Of a stretch of DNA of 64,000 nt, positions 9,571 through 18,645 are shown one piece after another. Positions within the stretch are counted from its first letter, which is position 1. Every line of letters starts with the position of its first letter. Made by a program: the position numbers and the translations under genes. Origin of the DNA: an uncultured Lachnospiraceae bacterium (GTDB taxonomy: Bacteria > Bacillota > Clostridia > Lachnospirales > Lachnospiraceae); NCBI GenBank assembly GCA_910587635.1, contig CAJUNB010000018.1, forward strand, positions 186,001 through 250,000. The letters run 5' to 3'. The notes under the pieces were generated by a model. It ran no database searches, was not told where the DNA came from, and was given only the letters and a program-made list of their open reading frames with translations.

Positions 9571-10599
9571 TCACCGCATACTGGAATAATTACATACGCT
9601 TTCCCGGATTTCCAGCCGGACACCGATCAGATTATGCACGAAATAGTTGTCCATTCCTTTTTCGATTTTTTCTATGAGACGGTCCACGGACACGTATCCG
9701 ATCTGCTTGTCCTGGATGCTGACTGTCGTCAGAGTGGGACTGAAATAGCGGGCGATGGGCATGTTGTCAAAACTGATGACAGACACGTCTTTCGGTACTC
9801 TGTAATGAGAATATTTCAGGGCGTTTACGATGCCGATTGCCATGACGTCATTGGAAATAATGAGCAGAGAAGGAAGCTCCGGCGTTTTTTTGATAATGGC
9901 ACACATATCTTCATAGGCGCCGTCTGTAGTACATTTTGTGGAAAAAATATTTTTTCTGATGATAGGAAGTCCTGCTTCCCGCATACCCTGACAAAATCCT
10001 TCATAACGTTCATCGAAATTGTGGATGTGGATTTTGCTGCGTACAAAGCCGATATTCCGGTGTTCCATATGGCAGGCGTATCGGACAGCCTGTTTGATAC
10101 CGTCGATATTATCCATCAGAATACAGTCATAGTCTTCTCCCGCGAACCAGTTGTCGATCATGACGAGAGGTTTGCCAAGATCCCGATACAGGGCCGCATC
10201 TTCGGAATCAATCTCTGTGGCAAGAACGAGTATACCGCAGACATTGGACATATTGACACTGGAAATAAATTCCCGGAACTGCGTCTTGGAATCATAGCGG
10301 ATGATATCTGCGAAATATCCATAGTAGCCGGCCCTCTCCTGGATGGCAGACATCAGCGTCACAAAGAAATGGGTTTCTGCGATGACATTTCCATTTTTCA
10401 CATGGATAAAAAACAGGATTCGGCCCTTTTTCTTTTCTTTCTCTTCAGGAGACTGTGAACTGGCGTATTTCAGCTCAAAGATTTTTTTTCTTTTGGATTC
10501 ACTCACACCGCCTTTATTGTTGAGGGCCATGGAAACAGCCGCCGGCGTTATGTGCAAAATCTCCGCTATTTCTTTGTTCCGCATTTTTTCTTTGCCCAT
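9571..10599 (-). CDS. LacI-family transcriptional regulator
   Basis: 342 residues. An N-terminal helix-turn-helix with hinge (KEIAEILHITPAAVSMALNN, residues about 8-28) is followed by a periplasmic-binding-protein-like sensor domain (about 65-335, with GYVSVDRLIE near the end). It is the last gene in the direction of the sugar ABC operon, after the cupin gene, and probably regulates it. The start may instead be Met6, because no good ribosome binding site precedes either. A palindromic repeat occupies the 5' flank. Confidence 0.88.
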   Translation of the reverse strand: MGKEKMRNKEIAEILHITPAAVSMALNNKGGVSESKRKKIFELKYASSQSPEEKEKKKGRILFFIHVKNGNVIAETHFFVTLMSAIQERAGYYGYFADIIRYDSKTQFREFISSVNMSNVCGILVLATEIDSEDAALYRDLGKPLVMIDNWFAGEDYDCILMDNIDGIKQAVRYACHMEHRNIGFVRSKIHIHNFDERYEGFCQGMREAGLPIIRKNIFSTKCTTDGAYEDMCAIIKKTPELPSLLIISNDVMAIGIVNALKYSHYRVPKDVSVISFDNMPIARYFSPTLTTVSIQDKQIGYVSVDRLIEKIEKGMDNYFVHNLIGVRLEIRESVCNYSSMR

Positions 10600-10603
10600 T
10601 CCT

Positions 10604-10640
10604 GTTCTATAGGAAATTGCTCCGCATTTGCCTATAGAAC
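10604..10640. repeat. Palindromic repeat, complete copy A
   Basis: GTTCTATAGGAAAT on the left and ATTTGCCTATAGAAC on the right pair as a near-perfect stem with one bulged base around a GC-containing loop. The same arms recur at 35859-35894, and half-copies occur at 27548-27559 and 43310-43322. It lies between the cupin gene and the lacI-type start codon. Confidence 0.7.
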
Positions 10641-10644
10641 CAAT

Positions 10645-11577
10645 TCAAGATTTTCCAGAATTTTCCAAAGTTGCTGTAGCGAATATAATTCTACCAGTTA
10701 CCGCTTCATAATTCAAGAGCATATACGCTGTCCCGGCAGGGATGTACAGCCCTTCATAGTGTTTGAGCATGTAGGTTTCCCGGGACTGTGTCATATAGAC
10801 CGCCACGGGCCCGTCCAGGCCGAGAAGGAAAGTGTCTCCCGGATGGGAGATCGGTTCGGAGCGGCGTGTCACGACACCGCCTGCAGGTATGATATATTCT
10901 CCCATATCCATATAATCATTGCTTACGGAATACTTCATTAAAATGGGACGGGTATCCCCGTGGATAACTTTTAATTTTCTTTCTTCTGTAATATGATAGA
11001 TCAGTTTCTTCTCTCGAAGAAGTTCCCCGTTTTCCGGCCACTGACCCATCTGATCGATGGAGCCGTATCGCAGTGGCGCGAGGAAGTCATCGGTGGGGCC
11101 ATCGAAATCCTGAGGGTTGTATCCGAAGATCTTTTTCGGGCCGTTTACATCCGTAGGGAATTCCTGAGATTCTACGATTTTCGGTGCAATCACTGCCAAT
11201 ACTTTAACTTTTTCTTCTCCGAAATTGTAGGCAGAATGGAGAACGCCTTTGGGAATCAGGAGGGCTTCTCCTTCTTTAACTTCGATACAGCTTCCGGTGG
11301 CCGGATTGAATTGGGTGATCGTTCCTTCCAGTACAAAATAGGCCTCATCTCCGGGGTGATAGTCCGGTGGGTTGAAAAATCCTCCCGGTCCGATTTCCAT
11401 ACTGCAGACAGTCAGCGTGTCTGAACTGTAGTACATATAGTTCAGATCACTGTAATCCAGGCCAAAATCAGGATAAATAAACTGACCGATGTTGGAAGAA
11501 TCTATATAGATCGGTTTTGTTTTCACTCCCTCTGTAAAGGGATGATTTCCAAAGATTGCTTTTGCTTTATGATTCAT
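10645..11577 (-). CDS. Double-cupin protein in a sugar transport operon
   Basis: 310 residues with two cupin barrels. The first, about residues 60-125, has PPDYHPGDEAYFVLEG and IPKGVLHSAYN, matching the His/Glu metal-binding cupin motifs. The second, about 215-300, ends PAGTAYMLLNYE and has a weaker His set. Likely roles are a sugar isomerase/epimerase or a ligand-binding enzyme for the imported substrate. It overlaps the permease stop by 4 bases, so it belongs to the ABC operon. The precise reaction cannot be read from sequence. Confidence 0.72.
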   Translation of the reverse strand: MNHKAKAIFGNHPFTEGVKTKPIYIDSSNIGQFIYPDFGLDYSDLNYMYYSSDTLTVCSMEIGPGGFFNPPDYHPGDEAYFVLEGTITQFNPATGSCIEVKEGEALLIPKGVLHSAYNFGEEKVKVLAVIAPKIVESQEFPTDVNGPKKIFGYNPQDFDGPTDDFLAPLRYGSIDQMGQWPENGELLREKKLIYHITEERKLKVIHGDTRPILMKYSVSNDYMDMGEYIIPAGGVVTRRSEPISHPGDTFLLGLDGPVAVYMTQSRETYMLKHYEGLYIPAGTAYMLLNYEAVTGRIIFATATLENSGKS

Positions 11578-12581
11578 CGTATATAACCTCCTATTTGTTT
11601 TATTGTTCTATGATCCCATGTGTTGCTGATAATCATGATAATCAGAAGGGCGCCGTATACAAATTGCTTGAAATAAGCATTTACATTCATAATGTTCAGA
11701 CCACTGGACAGCATCTGGATAGCCAGTGTTGCCAGGAAGATGCCGGTCACTTTCCCAAAACCGCCTTTCGGGTTTACGCCTCCCAGGACACAGACTAAAA
11801 TACTCTGCATAATATAAGTGCTGCCATAGTCTGCATTGGCCGTATTGGTCCTTGCCAGAATGATAAAGCCGGAAATGGCGGCCAAAATGCCGCTGATTCC
11901 ATAGGATGCGAGAATCATTCGTTCCCGGTTCAGACCGGAATATTCATAGGCCTTTGCATTGGTGCCAAGCATGTAGAGTTTTACACCGAAGGAAGACTTT
12001 TGGATCGTCAGAAACATAATAAGTACAAATCCGATAAATATCAGTGCCGGAATCGGTATGGTGCCTGCCAGATAACCGTTTCCTATTTTTTTCATTCCCT
12101 GCGGGAAGTCATAGAGGGCGGAGCCTTTCGTAATGACGATGCCAATACCCCCATAGAAGGACATCGTTCCAAGGGTTGCCAGTATGGGGGGTACACCGGC
12201 AAAGGAAATAAGGCAGCCGTTGAGAAGGCCCGCCAGGGCACCGATCAGGAGCCCTAACAGGAAGGCGCCAAGCAGTATTAGTGTTTCCACGCCGGTTTTT
12301 GGAGATTCGCCGACTGTTTGGTGTAGAAAGACTCCCAGAATGATTGCTGTCAGGTTCGCAGTGCTCACGATGGACAGATCGCAGCCTCCTGTGAGCATTG
12401 CCATGGACATTGCCAGGGCGAAGAGGCCGAATTCAGGTATCTGAAACAGCATAGACTGGAGATTGGCGCCGGAAAAAAAGACGCCGGGAAGTCGGATACC
12501 CATGACGATAGCCACGAGAAAGATTATGGCAAGCAGTTTCCAGGCAGTTCCTGTAAAAATTTTCTGTATCGAGAGTTTCAT
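11574..12581 (-). CDS. Ribose-type sugar ABC transporter permease (RbsC family)
   Basis: 335 residues, hydrophobic, with about 8-10 membrane segments. The family hallmark GGCDLSIVSTANLTAIILG (near residue 65) and VCVLGGVNPKGGFGKVTG (near 262) match the RbsC/BPD_transp_2 signature. It overlaps both neighbours by 4 bases. With the adjacent permease it would form the heterodimeric channel of a CUT2 importer. Confidence 0.92.
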   Translation of the reverse strand: MKLSIQKIFTGTAWKLLAIIFLVAIVMGIRLPGVFFSGANLQSMLFQIPEFGLFALAMSMAMLTGGCDLSIVSTANLTAIILGVFLHQTVGESPKTGVETLILLGAFLLGLLIGALAGLLNGCLISFAGVPPILATLGTMSFYGGIGIVITKGSALYDFPQGMKKIGNGYLAGTIPIPALIFIGFVLIMFLTIQKSSFGVKLYMLGTNAKAYEYSGLNRERMILASYGISGILAAISGFIILARTNTANADYGSTYIMQSILVCVLGGVNPKGGFGKVTGIFLATLAIQMLSSGLNIMNVNAYFKQFVYGALLIIMIISNTWDHRTIKQIGGYIR

Positions 12582-13582
12582 CGTTGTCCACCTGCTTTCT
12601 GTATGTGCAGTCTGCTGAGATTCTTTTTCTTATTCTGAAAAGCGGAGATCGTCACACTGCAAATGATGAGAAGTCCGAGGACGGCCCGCTGCCAGTATGT
12701 AGAAATACCGATCATAATCAGGGAATTGGAAATAACGGTTATCATGAATACACCCAGAAGCGTACCCCGTACGGTTCCCCTGCCTCCGGTAATATTTGTT
12801 CCGCCAAGGACAACGGCAGCGATAATTGTCAGCTCAGTGCCGATGACGTCGAAAGGATTGGAAGTACGCACAAGGCATGTGTGAGTGAGCCCCGCTATTC
12901 CTGCCACGCAGCCGGCAAAACAGTATATGAACAACTGAATCAGCCCTACGGAAAAACCAACCCGCTGTGCAGCGGTTATATTGCCGCCTACTGCGAATAC
13001 GCCACGTCCCAGCATCGTATGGTTCAAAATAAACCAGGCAGTAACGGCCACTGCGATTAGGAGCAAAAAAGCTGCCGGTAGAGAAGATTTACCTACCTGA
13101 GCGGGGACGGTGAGCAGACTGCTTTTGGAAAAAGCAGTAAAGCCTTTTGGCAGATTCATAATAGCTTTTGAGCCGATAAAGGTGAGCAGGAGACCGCTGA
13201 TGATATTGGAAGTCCCAAGGGTAGCGATAAAAGTGGGAATTTTAAATACATGGATGAACAGCGCATTCAGAGCCCCCAGTCCGATACCCATAAGAGCTGC
13301 AGTGAGCATGGGAAGTATCACATTTCCCTCATATCCGATTGCCTGAAAGAGAATCGTAGTTGTATACATGGAAAAGGCACCGATAACCGGAAAGGAAATG
13401 TCAATTCCCCCGGAAATCAGGACTGTCATTGCACCTATGGCAAAGATTCCGTCCACGATGCTGCTGCGCAGCATATCGATCAGATTATAGGCTGTAAGGA
13501 ACTGCGGATTGATCAGAGAAATTATAACGATGACAATGCCCATGACAATGAGCAGCATGGTTTCATTTCTTTGTTTTTTCAT
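12578..13582 (-). CDS. Ribose-type sugar ABC transporter permease, second subunit
   Basis: 334 residues, same family as its neighbour. SGGIDISFPVIGAFSMYTT and VVLGGTNITGGRGTVRGTLLG match the CUT2 permease motifs. About eight hydrophobic helices are visible. A start 10 bases after the ATPase stop and a 4-base overlap with the next permease show tight operon organisation. Two different permease genes instead of one imply a heterodimer, as in autoinducer-2 and some galactofuranose importers. Confidence 0.92.
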   Translation of the reverse strand: MKKQRNETMLLIVMGIVIVIISLINPQFLTAYNLIDMLRSSIVDGIFAIGAMTVLISGGIDISFPVIGAFSMYTTTILFQAIGYEGNVILPMLTAALMGIGLGALNALFIHVFKIPTFIATLGTSNIISGLLLTFIGSKAIMNLPKGFTAFSKSSLLTVPAQVGKSSLPAAFLLLIAVAVTAWFILNHTMLGRGVFAVGGNITAAQRVGFSVGLIQLFIYCFAGCVAGIAGLTHTCLVRTSNPFDVIGTELTIIAAVVLGGTNITGGRGTVRGTLLGVFMITVISNSLIMIGISTYWQRAVLGLLIICSVTISAFQNKKKNLSRLHIQKAGGQR

Positions 13583-13592
13583 CTCTTACCTC

Positions 13593-15077
13593 CTACCTGA
13601 TAAGTTCAGCGTACAGAGTGCTGTCCGTATAGTCGCTGCTTTTATATTCCTGCTGGATTTTTCCGTTTTTCATCATGAGAAATCTTCTGCAATTTGTCAG
13701 AATCTCGTCTGGATCGTCAGAGATGAGAATGACAGCCATTCCCTCTTTGGCCACCTGCTGTATCAGCAGACTGATCTCCATTTTGGAGCCGATATCCACA
13801 CCGACGGTTGGGCAGTTCAGAATCAGAAGCTTTGGATTGGACATCAGATTTCTGGCCAGAACGACTTTCTGCTGATTGCCGCCTGACAGGGTAGAAACGG
13901 GATTTTCCGGTTCCTGGGTTTTGATGTGCAGATGTTCTACCCAATGAGCGGCCTGTTTCCCGGCTTCCGGTTTTTGAAACATCCCATTTTGACTCACTTT
14001 TTTTATGGATTGTAATACGATATTTCCGGTAATGGACTGTTCCATAAACAGCGCTTCTGTCAGGCGGTCTTCCGGTACATAGGAAATGTGGTTGGCCAGT
14101 CCCTGCGCCGCACTTCGAACGGTGATTTCTTTTCCTTCTATACGGATGGTACCTGTGTCTGCGGGCAGCAGTCCGTAGATCGCCTTCGCCAGTTCTGTAC
14201 GGCCCGAACCGAGCAGTCCGGTGATTCCCAACACTTCTCCCGGATAGACCTGAAAGGATATATTTTTAAAATATCCTTCCAGTCCCAGATTTTCTACTTC
14301 CAGGAGCGGGGAAGAGGACTGGACTTTTCCGGCCAGAGACTTTTCCTGGTATTCTTTTCCGGTCATATAGTAGACAAGTTTTTTCTTGTCAAAATCACTT
14401 ATAGGACCATCGATTACGTTTTTTCCATTGCTCAGGATGCTGATACGGTCACAGATATCAAACATCTCGTCCAGTTTGTGACTTACAAACAAAATGGAAA
14501 TTCCCTGTTCCTTTAAACTGCGGATCACCTTGAACAGTTCTTTGACTTCTTTGCCTGTGAGCGCGGATGTAGGTTCATCGAATACAATGATTTTTGCATT
14601 ATTTAAAATAGCTCTGGCGATTGCTACCAGCTGTTTGTTTGCCACGGACAGATCTTCCACAATGGCATGCAGTGGTATATCTGCCCCCAGTTTTTCCAGT
14701 GCCTGTCCTGCGATTGTCATCATTTCTTTTCTACGGACTATTTTTCTGCGATTGACTACCATCGTATTGACTGCAATATTTTCATACACTGTCAGATTGG
14801 GAAATACAGAAAAGTCCTGGTAGACGATCTGGATACCTTCCCGGATAGCTTCTCGCAATTGCATCTGGGCATGCTCTTTCCCGTTTAAGAAAATACTGCC
14901 CTGATCCGGTCTGTAAAACCCGGAAATGATTTTAATCAAGGTAGACTTTCCACAGCCGTTTTCTCCGGCGAGACAGAGCACTTCCCCGGCAAAGACCTGA
15001 AGATAAATATCCTGAAGAGCTTTTACGCCGCCAAAGGATTTATAAATCCCCTTTAATTCCAACAGGCATTCTGACAT
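13593..15077 (-). CDS. Sugar ABC transporter ATP-binding protein, two nucleotide-binding domains
   Basis: 494 residues counting from the Met at 15077, which has AAAGGAGAA just upstream; a Met 11 codons earlier lacks one. Two ABC domains are fused, as in RbsA/MglA. Domain 1 has Walker A GENGCGKST, an atypical signature region EDLSVANKQLVAIARAI and Walker B IIVFDEPTSAL. Domain 2 has GLLGSGRTELAKAI, LSGGNQQKV and LLILNCPTVGVD, in which the Walker B Asp-Glu is replaced by Asn-Cys. That last feature is unusual even for RbsA-like second domains, which often read NEPTRGVD. Confidence 0.92.
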   Translation of the reverse strand: MSECLLELKGIYKSFGGVKALQDIYLQVFAGEVLCLAGENGCGKSTLIKIISGFYRPDQGSIFLNGKEHAQMQLREAIREGIQIVYQDFSVFPNLTVYENIAVNTMVVNRRKIVRRKEMMTIAGQALEKLGADIPLHAIVEDLSVANKQLVAIARAILNNAKIIVFDEPTSALTGKEVKELFKVIRSLKEQGISILFVSHKLDEMFDICDRISILSNGKNVIDGPISDFDKKKLVYYMTGKEYQEKSLAGKVQSSSPLLEVENLGLEGYFKNISFQVYPGEVLGITGLLGSGRTELAKAIYGLLPADTGTIRIEGKEITVRSAAQGLANHISYVPEDRLTEALFMEQSITGNIVLQSIKKVSQNGMFQKPEAGKQAAHWVEHLHIKTQEPENPVSTLSGGNQQKVVLARNLMSNPKLLILNCPTVGVDIGSKMEISLLIQQVAKEGMAVILISDDPDEILTNCRRFLMMKNGKIQQEYKSSDYTDSTLYAELIR

Positions 15078-15091
15078 GGTTTCTCCTTTCC

Positions 15092-15142
15092 GGGATAAGG
15101 AAGGCCGCATACGCTATGGTCTCTGGCCTTCCGTCTCATCCC
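15092..15142 (-). promoter_or_regulatory. Intercistronic stem-loop between binding-protein and ATPase genes
   Basis: GGAAGGCC (15099-15106) pairs with GGCCTTCC (15125-15132), and outer GGGAT (15092-15096) pairs with ATCCC (15138-15142). There is no T-run. It lies just upstream of the ATPase ribosome binding site. Such structures commonly protect the binding-protein mRNA and reduce expression of downstream transporter genes; that role is inferred. Confidence 0.55.
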
Positions 15143-15238
15143 TTTCCTGCATTTCACTATGGGAGGTGTCTCCACACAGTTTTGCAGTCTTGTAAGTTTG
15201 TTGCCCCGTCAGAGCGCTGCGGGGATTGTATACTCAGA

Positions 15239-16330
15239 TCAGAATGGGTACTGGGACATTGTTTCCGCAGTGGCCTCCTCCACATCATCGCCATAGATTA
15301 CATTTCCGTTCATGGTAATGGAATGATAGCCGTTGTAACCAAGATCTGTTCCTTCCTCGATGGTTTCTCCTTCCAGTGCCAGCAGTGCCGCTTTGTTCAA
15401 TGCGTAACCGGCACCTGCAGGATCCCAGAAAGTAGTGGCTGTCAATGCGCCGCTTTCCAGATAGTCTCCGGATACGGATACGATACAGGTACCGATAGCT
15501 GAAACGCTTCCGTTCAGTTCCATTTCGTCGATAGCAAGTCCTACACCCTGGGTACCGGACATGGAAGAGACAAGGATTCCCTTCAGTTGAGGATAGGTCT
15601 TTACAAGTTCCTGAAATTTATCATGTCCCGTCTGGGTGTCGTCGTTTTCCTCGATTTTGTCCACTACCAGTTCCATATTCGGATAGGCTTCTTTCTGACG
15701 TGCTACCGCCGCTTCCATCCATTCGTTGTGGGATTTGGAAGTCAGGAAGCCCACAGTTGTAGCATACTGGCCCTCTTCGCCCATTGCCTCTGCAAGCAGA
15801 TCCATCATATGACTTCCGTAAGAAGCGTTGTCAAAAGCTTCCACATCATAGTCCACGTTTTCCATGCCGGCTGCCTCATGGGAGATAACGATTATACCGG
15901 CTTCTCTTGCTTTCTGGCAGACCGGTTCCAGTGTTTCAACAGATACGGGAACGACTGTGATCGCATCCACACCCTGTGCGATCAGATCTTCCATGATTTT
16001 TACCTGTTCGGAGGCGTCTGCTGTTTCAGGTCCCACCATAAAACATTCCACGTTGTCATACTCTTCATTTATCTGATCCAGACCAAGCTGCTGTCTCTGG
16101 TACCATGCGGTTCCCAGCTGTTTTACCAGGTTGGCTATTTTATATGTTTTTCCATTTTCCGAAACGGCTTCTGTAGCCGGTACGCTCTCTTCTTCTGCGG
16201 CGCTTGCTGCGGCAGATGTATTTTCGGCAGCCGGGGCGGAGGCTTCTTCCTGGGCGGTATCCGTGTTGCCGCATGCTGTAAGTCCGATGATCAGAATCAT
16301 ACTCAGTAAAATTCCCCATACTTTTTTCAT
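15239..16330 (-). CDS. Sugar ABC transporter substrate-binding lipoprotein
   Basis: 363 residues. A lipoprotein signal peptide ends in the lipobox LTAC at residue 20. A low-complexity Ala/Glu/Ser linker (about 21-55) follows, then a type 1 periplasmic-binding fold (YKIANLVKQLGTAWYQRQQ onward, with QGVDAITVVPVS and PQLKGILVSSMSG). It is the first gene of the operon, preceded by AAGGAGG, and would capture the sugar for the two permeases. The substrate is not identifiable; RbsB-, AlsB- or YtfQ-like ligands are possible. Confidence 0.92.
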   Translation of the reverse strand: MKKVWGILLSMILIIGLTACGNTDTAQEEASAPAAENTSAAASAAEEESVPATEAVSENGKTYKIANLVKQLGTAWYQRQQLGLDQINEEYDNVECFMVGPETADASEQVKIMEDLIAQGVDAITVVPVSVETLEPVCQKAREAGIIVISHEAAGMENVDYDVEAFDNASYGSHMMDLLAEAMGEEGQYATTVGFLTSKSHNEWMEAAVARQKEAYPNMELVVDKIEENDDTQTGHDKFQELVKTYPQLKGILVSSMSGTQGVGLAIDEMELNGSVSAIGTCIVSVSGDYLESGALTATTFWDPAGAGYALNKAALLALEGETIEEGTDLGYNGYHSITMNGNVIYGDDVEEATAETMSQYPF

Positions 16331-16608
16331 TGTTTATCCTCCTTGTAATAATTAATTTTAATTAATTTCTTTGTTCTGTTAAGAAATGTCGACTATTCTT
16401 AGATGTAAAAATAGTAACATGACTATCCATATATGACAATACAGTAACCTAAAAACACATTTTTTTCTGCATATTTGACAGTTTTTGTGCATGAAAATTG
16501 AGTATTCTTACAAATTAACTTAATTTATGAGATTAATTTGTAATTAAAAATTAAGTTAAAGAAGAACGTAATACATAGTGGAAACATATGAAAAGAATAG
16601 AGTGCTTA
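16331..16608 (-). promoter_or_regulatory. AT-rich control region of the sugar ABC operon
   Basis: This stretch has no gene. On the minus strand TTGTCA, a 17-base spacer and TACTAT form a weak promoter about 100 bases before the binding-protein gene. TTACAAATTAA (16508-16518) and TTAATTTGTAA (16533-16543) are a perfect 11-base inverted repeat. A second palindrome, AATTAATTTTAATTAATT, lies nearer the gene. Either could be an operator. Confidence 0.45.
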
Positions 16609-16656
16609 TTGACATCGGTACGAAATCGTACTACAATCTACAGTACGATTTCGTAC
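16609..16656 (+). promoter_or_regulatory. MarR-type promoter with embedded operator dyad
   Basis: TTGACA (16609-16614), a 17-base spacer and TACAAT (16632-16637) form a strong promoter. GTACGAAATCGTACT (16618-16632) and its perfect complement AGTACGATTTCGTAC (16642-16656) flank the -10. Each 15-base arm is itself nearly palindromic (AGTACGA/TCGTACT). Binding there would block RNA polymerase, so autorepression by the downstream MarR is the likely logic. Confidence 0.8.
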
Positions 16657-16723
16657 TGATTCTGTGACCTTGTTCACTGAGGAGGAAAATGAAAGACAAA
16701 ACAAAAAGGATGGAATAGAGCGT

Positions 16724-17173
16724 ATGAAAGAAATGTGGAGCGAAGATACGTCTAAAGCATTGAAACGTTGTAATTATCTGTTTGGGGAGATCGACAGAGT
16801 CTATCATGAGATATCGCTGAAACTGGGATTATCTGACAGTGCCATGAAAATTTTATATACGATCTGTGACAACGGGAGCAGGTGTTTACTGCAGAACGTA
16901 TGCCGTCAGTCCGGTCTCAGTAAACAAACGGTCAATTCAGCTCTTCGCAAGCTGGAAACGGAAGGATTTGTATACCTGGAATCGGTGAGTTCTAAAAATA
17001 AAAGGGTCTGTTTGACGGAAACAGGAAAGCGTCTGGGAGAGCGGACGGCAGGTCGGCTCATAGAAGCTGAAAATGCTATATTTGCCTCCTGGTCCCAGGA
17101 AGATGTGGAAAAATACCTGTCACTGACGGAGATGTTTTTAAAGGATCTGGAGAATAGAGCAAAAAATATGTGA
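16724..17173 (+). CDS. MarR-family transcriptional regulator
   Basis: 149 residues from ATG 16724; a GTG at 16664 is in frame but would lie very close to the promoter. Winged helix: LGLSDSAMKILYTICDNGSRC, then the recognition helix CRQSGLSKQTVNSALRKLETEGFV and wing SSKNKRVCLTETGKRL. It probably represses itself and the MATE pump 42 bases downstream in response to a toxic ligand. A strong GGAGG at 16681-16685 serves a ten-codon out-of-frame leader, not this start directly. Confidence 0.88.
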   Translation: MKEMWSEDTSKALKRCNYLFGEIDRVYHEISLKLGLSDSAMKILYTICDNGSRCLLQNVCRQSGLSKQTVNSALRKLETEGFVYLESVSSKNKRVCLTETGKRLGERTAGRLIEAENAIFASWSQEDVEKYLSLTEMFLKDLENRAKNM

Positions 17174-17215
17174 GGAGGATAATTTACAGAAAACAAGAGG
17201 AAAAGAATTCTGTAA

Positions 17216-18565
17216 ATGATGGTAGGACAGATGAAAAAAAGAATTCAATTATCAGACCATTTTGATTATAGGAGGTTATTGCGGTTTACATTTCCCTCTG
17301 TTATTATGCTTGTTTTTACGTCCATATATGGGGTGGTAGATGGATTTTTCGTGTCCAATTTTGCCGGAAAGACACCCTTTGCCGCTGTGAATTTTATTAT
17401 GCCACTGTTGTTGATTCTGGGTTGTGTAGGTTTTATGTTCGGTACCGGCGGCAGCGCCCTTATTGCCAAGACGATGGGAGAGGGACGGAAAGAAAGGGCG
17501 CAGGAAATCTTTTCTATGATTGTCTATGTGTCGATTGTATCCGGTATCGTACTGGCACTGCTTGGCTTTGTATTTCTCAGGCCGATGGGACGGCTGATGG
17601 GTGCACAGGGGCAGTTATTGGAAGACAGTATTGTCTATGGAAGAATCATTTTGGCAGCTCTGCCTTTTTATGTCTTACAGTATGAGTTTCAATGCCTGTT
17701 TGCAACGGCACAGAAGCCGGGACTGGGGCTGAGGGTAACAGTGGCATCTGGAATGACGAATATTGTTCTGGACGGTATTTTTGTGGCGATATTTCACTGG
17801 GGCCTGGAAGGCGCAGCAGCTGCAACGGCGTTGAGTCAGTTCGTGGGAGGTGTGATACCCCTCCTGTATTTCGGACGTGAAAACAGTAGTCTTTTACAGC
17901 TTGTGAAATGCGGATTTGATGGCAAAGCGTTACTCAGGGTATGTGCCAATGGCTCTTCCGAATTGATAAGCAATATTTCCATGTCGTTGGTGAGTATGCT
18001 CTATAATATACAGCTGATGAAATATGCAGGGGAGAACGGGATCGCCGCATATGGAGTCCTGATGTATGTCAGTATGATATTCCAGGCCGTATTTCTCGGA
18101 TATTCGGTAGGTGCGGCACCGGTGATCGGCTATCATTATGGTGCAGGGAACTATGAAGAACTGAAAGGACTTAAGAAAAAGAGCTTTCTGCTGATCGGCG
18201 TCTTTTCTGTGTTGATGTTTACAGCGGGAGAGACACTGGCTAGGCCTCTGTCCTGGCTGTTCGTAGGCTATGCTCCTGAACTTTTGGAGATGACAGCGCA
18301 TGCATTTATGATTTTTTCCTTTTCTTTTTTATGTTCGGGGTTTACGATATACGGTTCTTCTTTTTTTACGGCATTGGGAGATGGATTTACTTCTGCGCTG
18401 ATTTCTTTTTTGCACGTTTTTGCATTTCAGTGTACAGCAGTCTTGCTTTTTCCCGTCATCTGGAAACTGGACGGTATATGGGTTTCGATTCCTGCAGCGG
18501 AGGCAATGGCTACGGCGGTGACGGTTTTGTTTCTGGCGGAGAAAAAGAAAAGATATCATTATTGA
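17216..18565 (+). CDS. MATE-family multidrug efflux transporter
   Basis: 449 residues with about 12 hydrophobic helices in two related halves (GGSALIAKTMGEG in the first, GAAPVIGYHYGAG in the second). This is the usual MATE/NorM layout for cation-driven drug export across the inner membrane. ATG 17216, 17219 or 17231 could be the start; none has a strong ribosome binding site. It follows the marR gene, so it is likely the regulated efflux target. Confidence 0.9.
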   Translation: MMVGQMKKRIQLSDHFDYRRLLRFTFPSVIMLVFTSIYGVVDGFFVSNFAGKTPFAAVNFIMPLLLILGCVGFMFGTGGSALIAKTMGEGRKERAQEIFSMIVYVSIVSGIVLALLGFVFLRPMGRLMGAQGQLLEDSIVYGRIILAALPFYVLQYEFQCLFATAQKPGLGLRVTVASGMTNIVLDGIFVAIFHWGLEGAAAATALSQFVGGVIPLLYFGRENSSLLQLVKCGFDGKALLRVCANGSSELISNISMSLVSMLYNIQLMKYAGENGIAAYGVLMYVSMIFQAVFLGYSVGAAPVIGYHYGAGNYEELKGLKKKSFLLIGVFSVLMFTAGETLARPLSWLFVGYAPELLEMTAHAFMIFSFSFLCSGFTIYGSSFFTALGDGFTSALISFLHVFAFQCTAVLLFPVIWKLDGIWVSIPAAEAMATAVTVLFLAEKKKRYHY

Positions 18566-18584
18566 CAGAGACAGGTGCAATAAT

Positions 18585-18609
18585 GCCCCGGATATGCTAT
18601 ATCCGGGGC
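18585..18609 (+). terminator. Terminator after the MATE gene
   Basis: GCCCCGGATAT (18585-18595) and ATATCCGGGGC (18599-18609), a perfect 11-base stem with a 3-base loop. The downstream T-rich tract is weak. Confidence 0.65.
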
Positions 18610-18645
18610 GATTTGCTGATATATGATTTTTAAATGCGGATAGTG

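Noticed and set aside
9550..10458. Long plus-strand open frame opposite the lacI-type gene
   Set aside because: It is a shadow of the regulator; the minus-strand protein has clear LacI motifs and this one has none.
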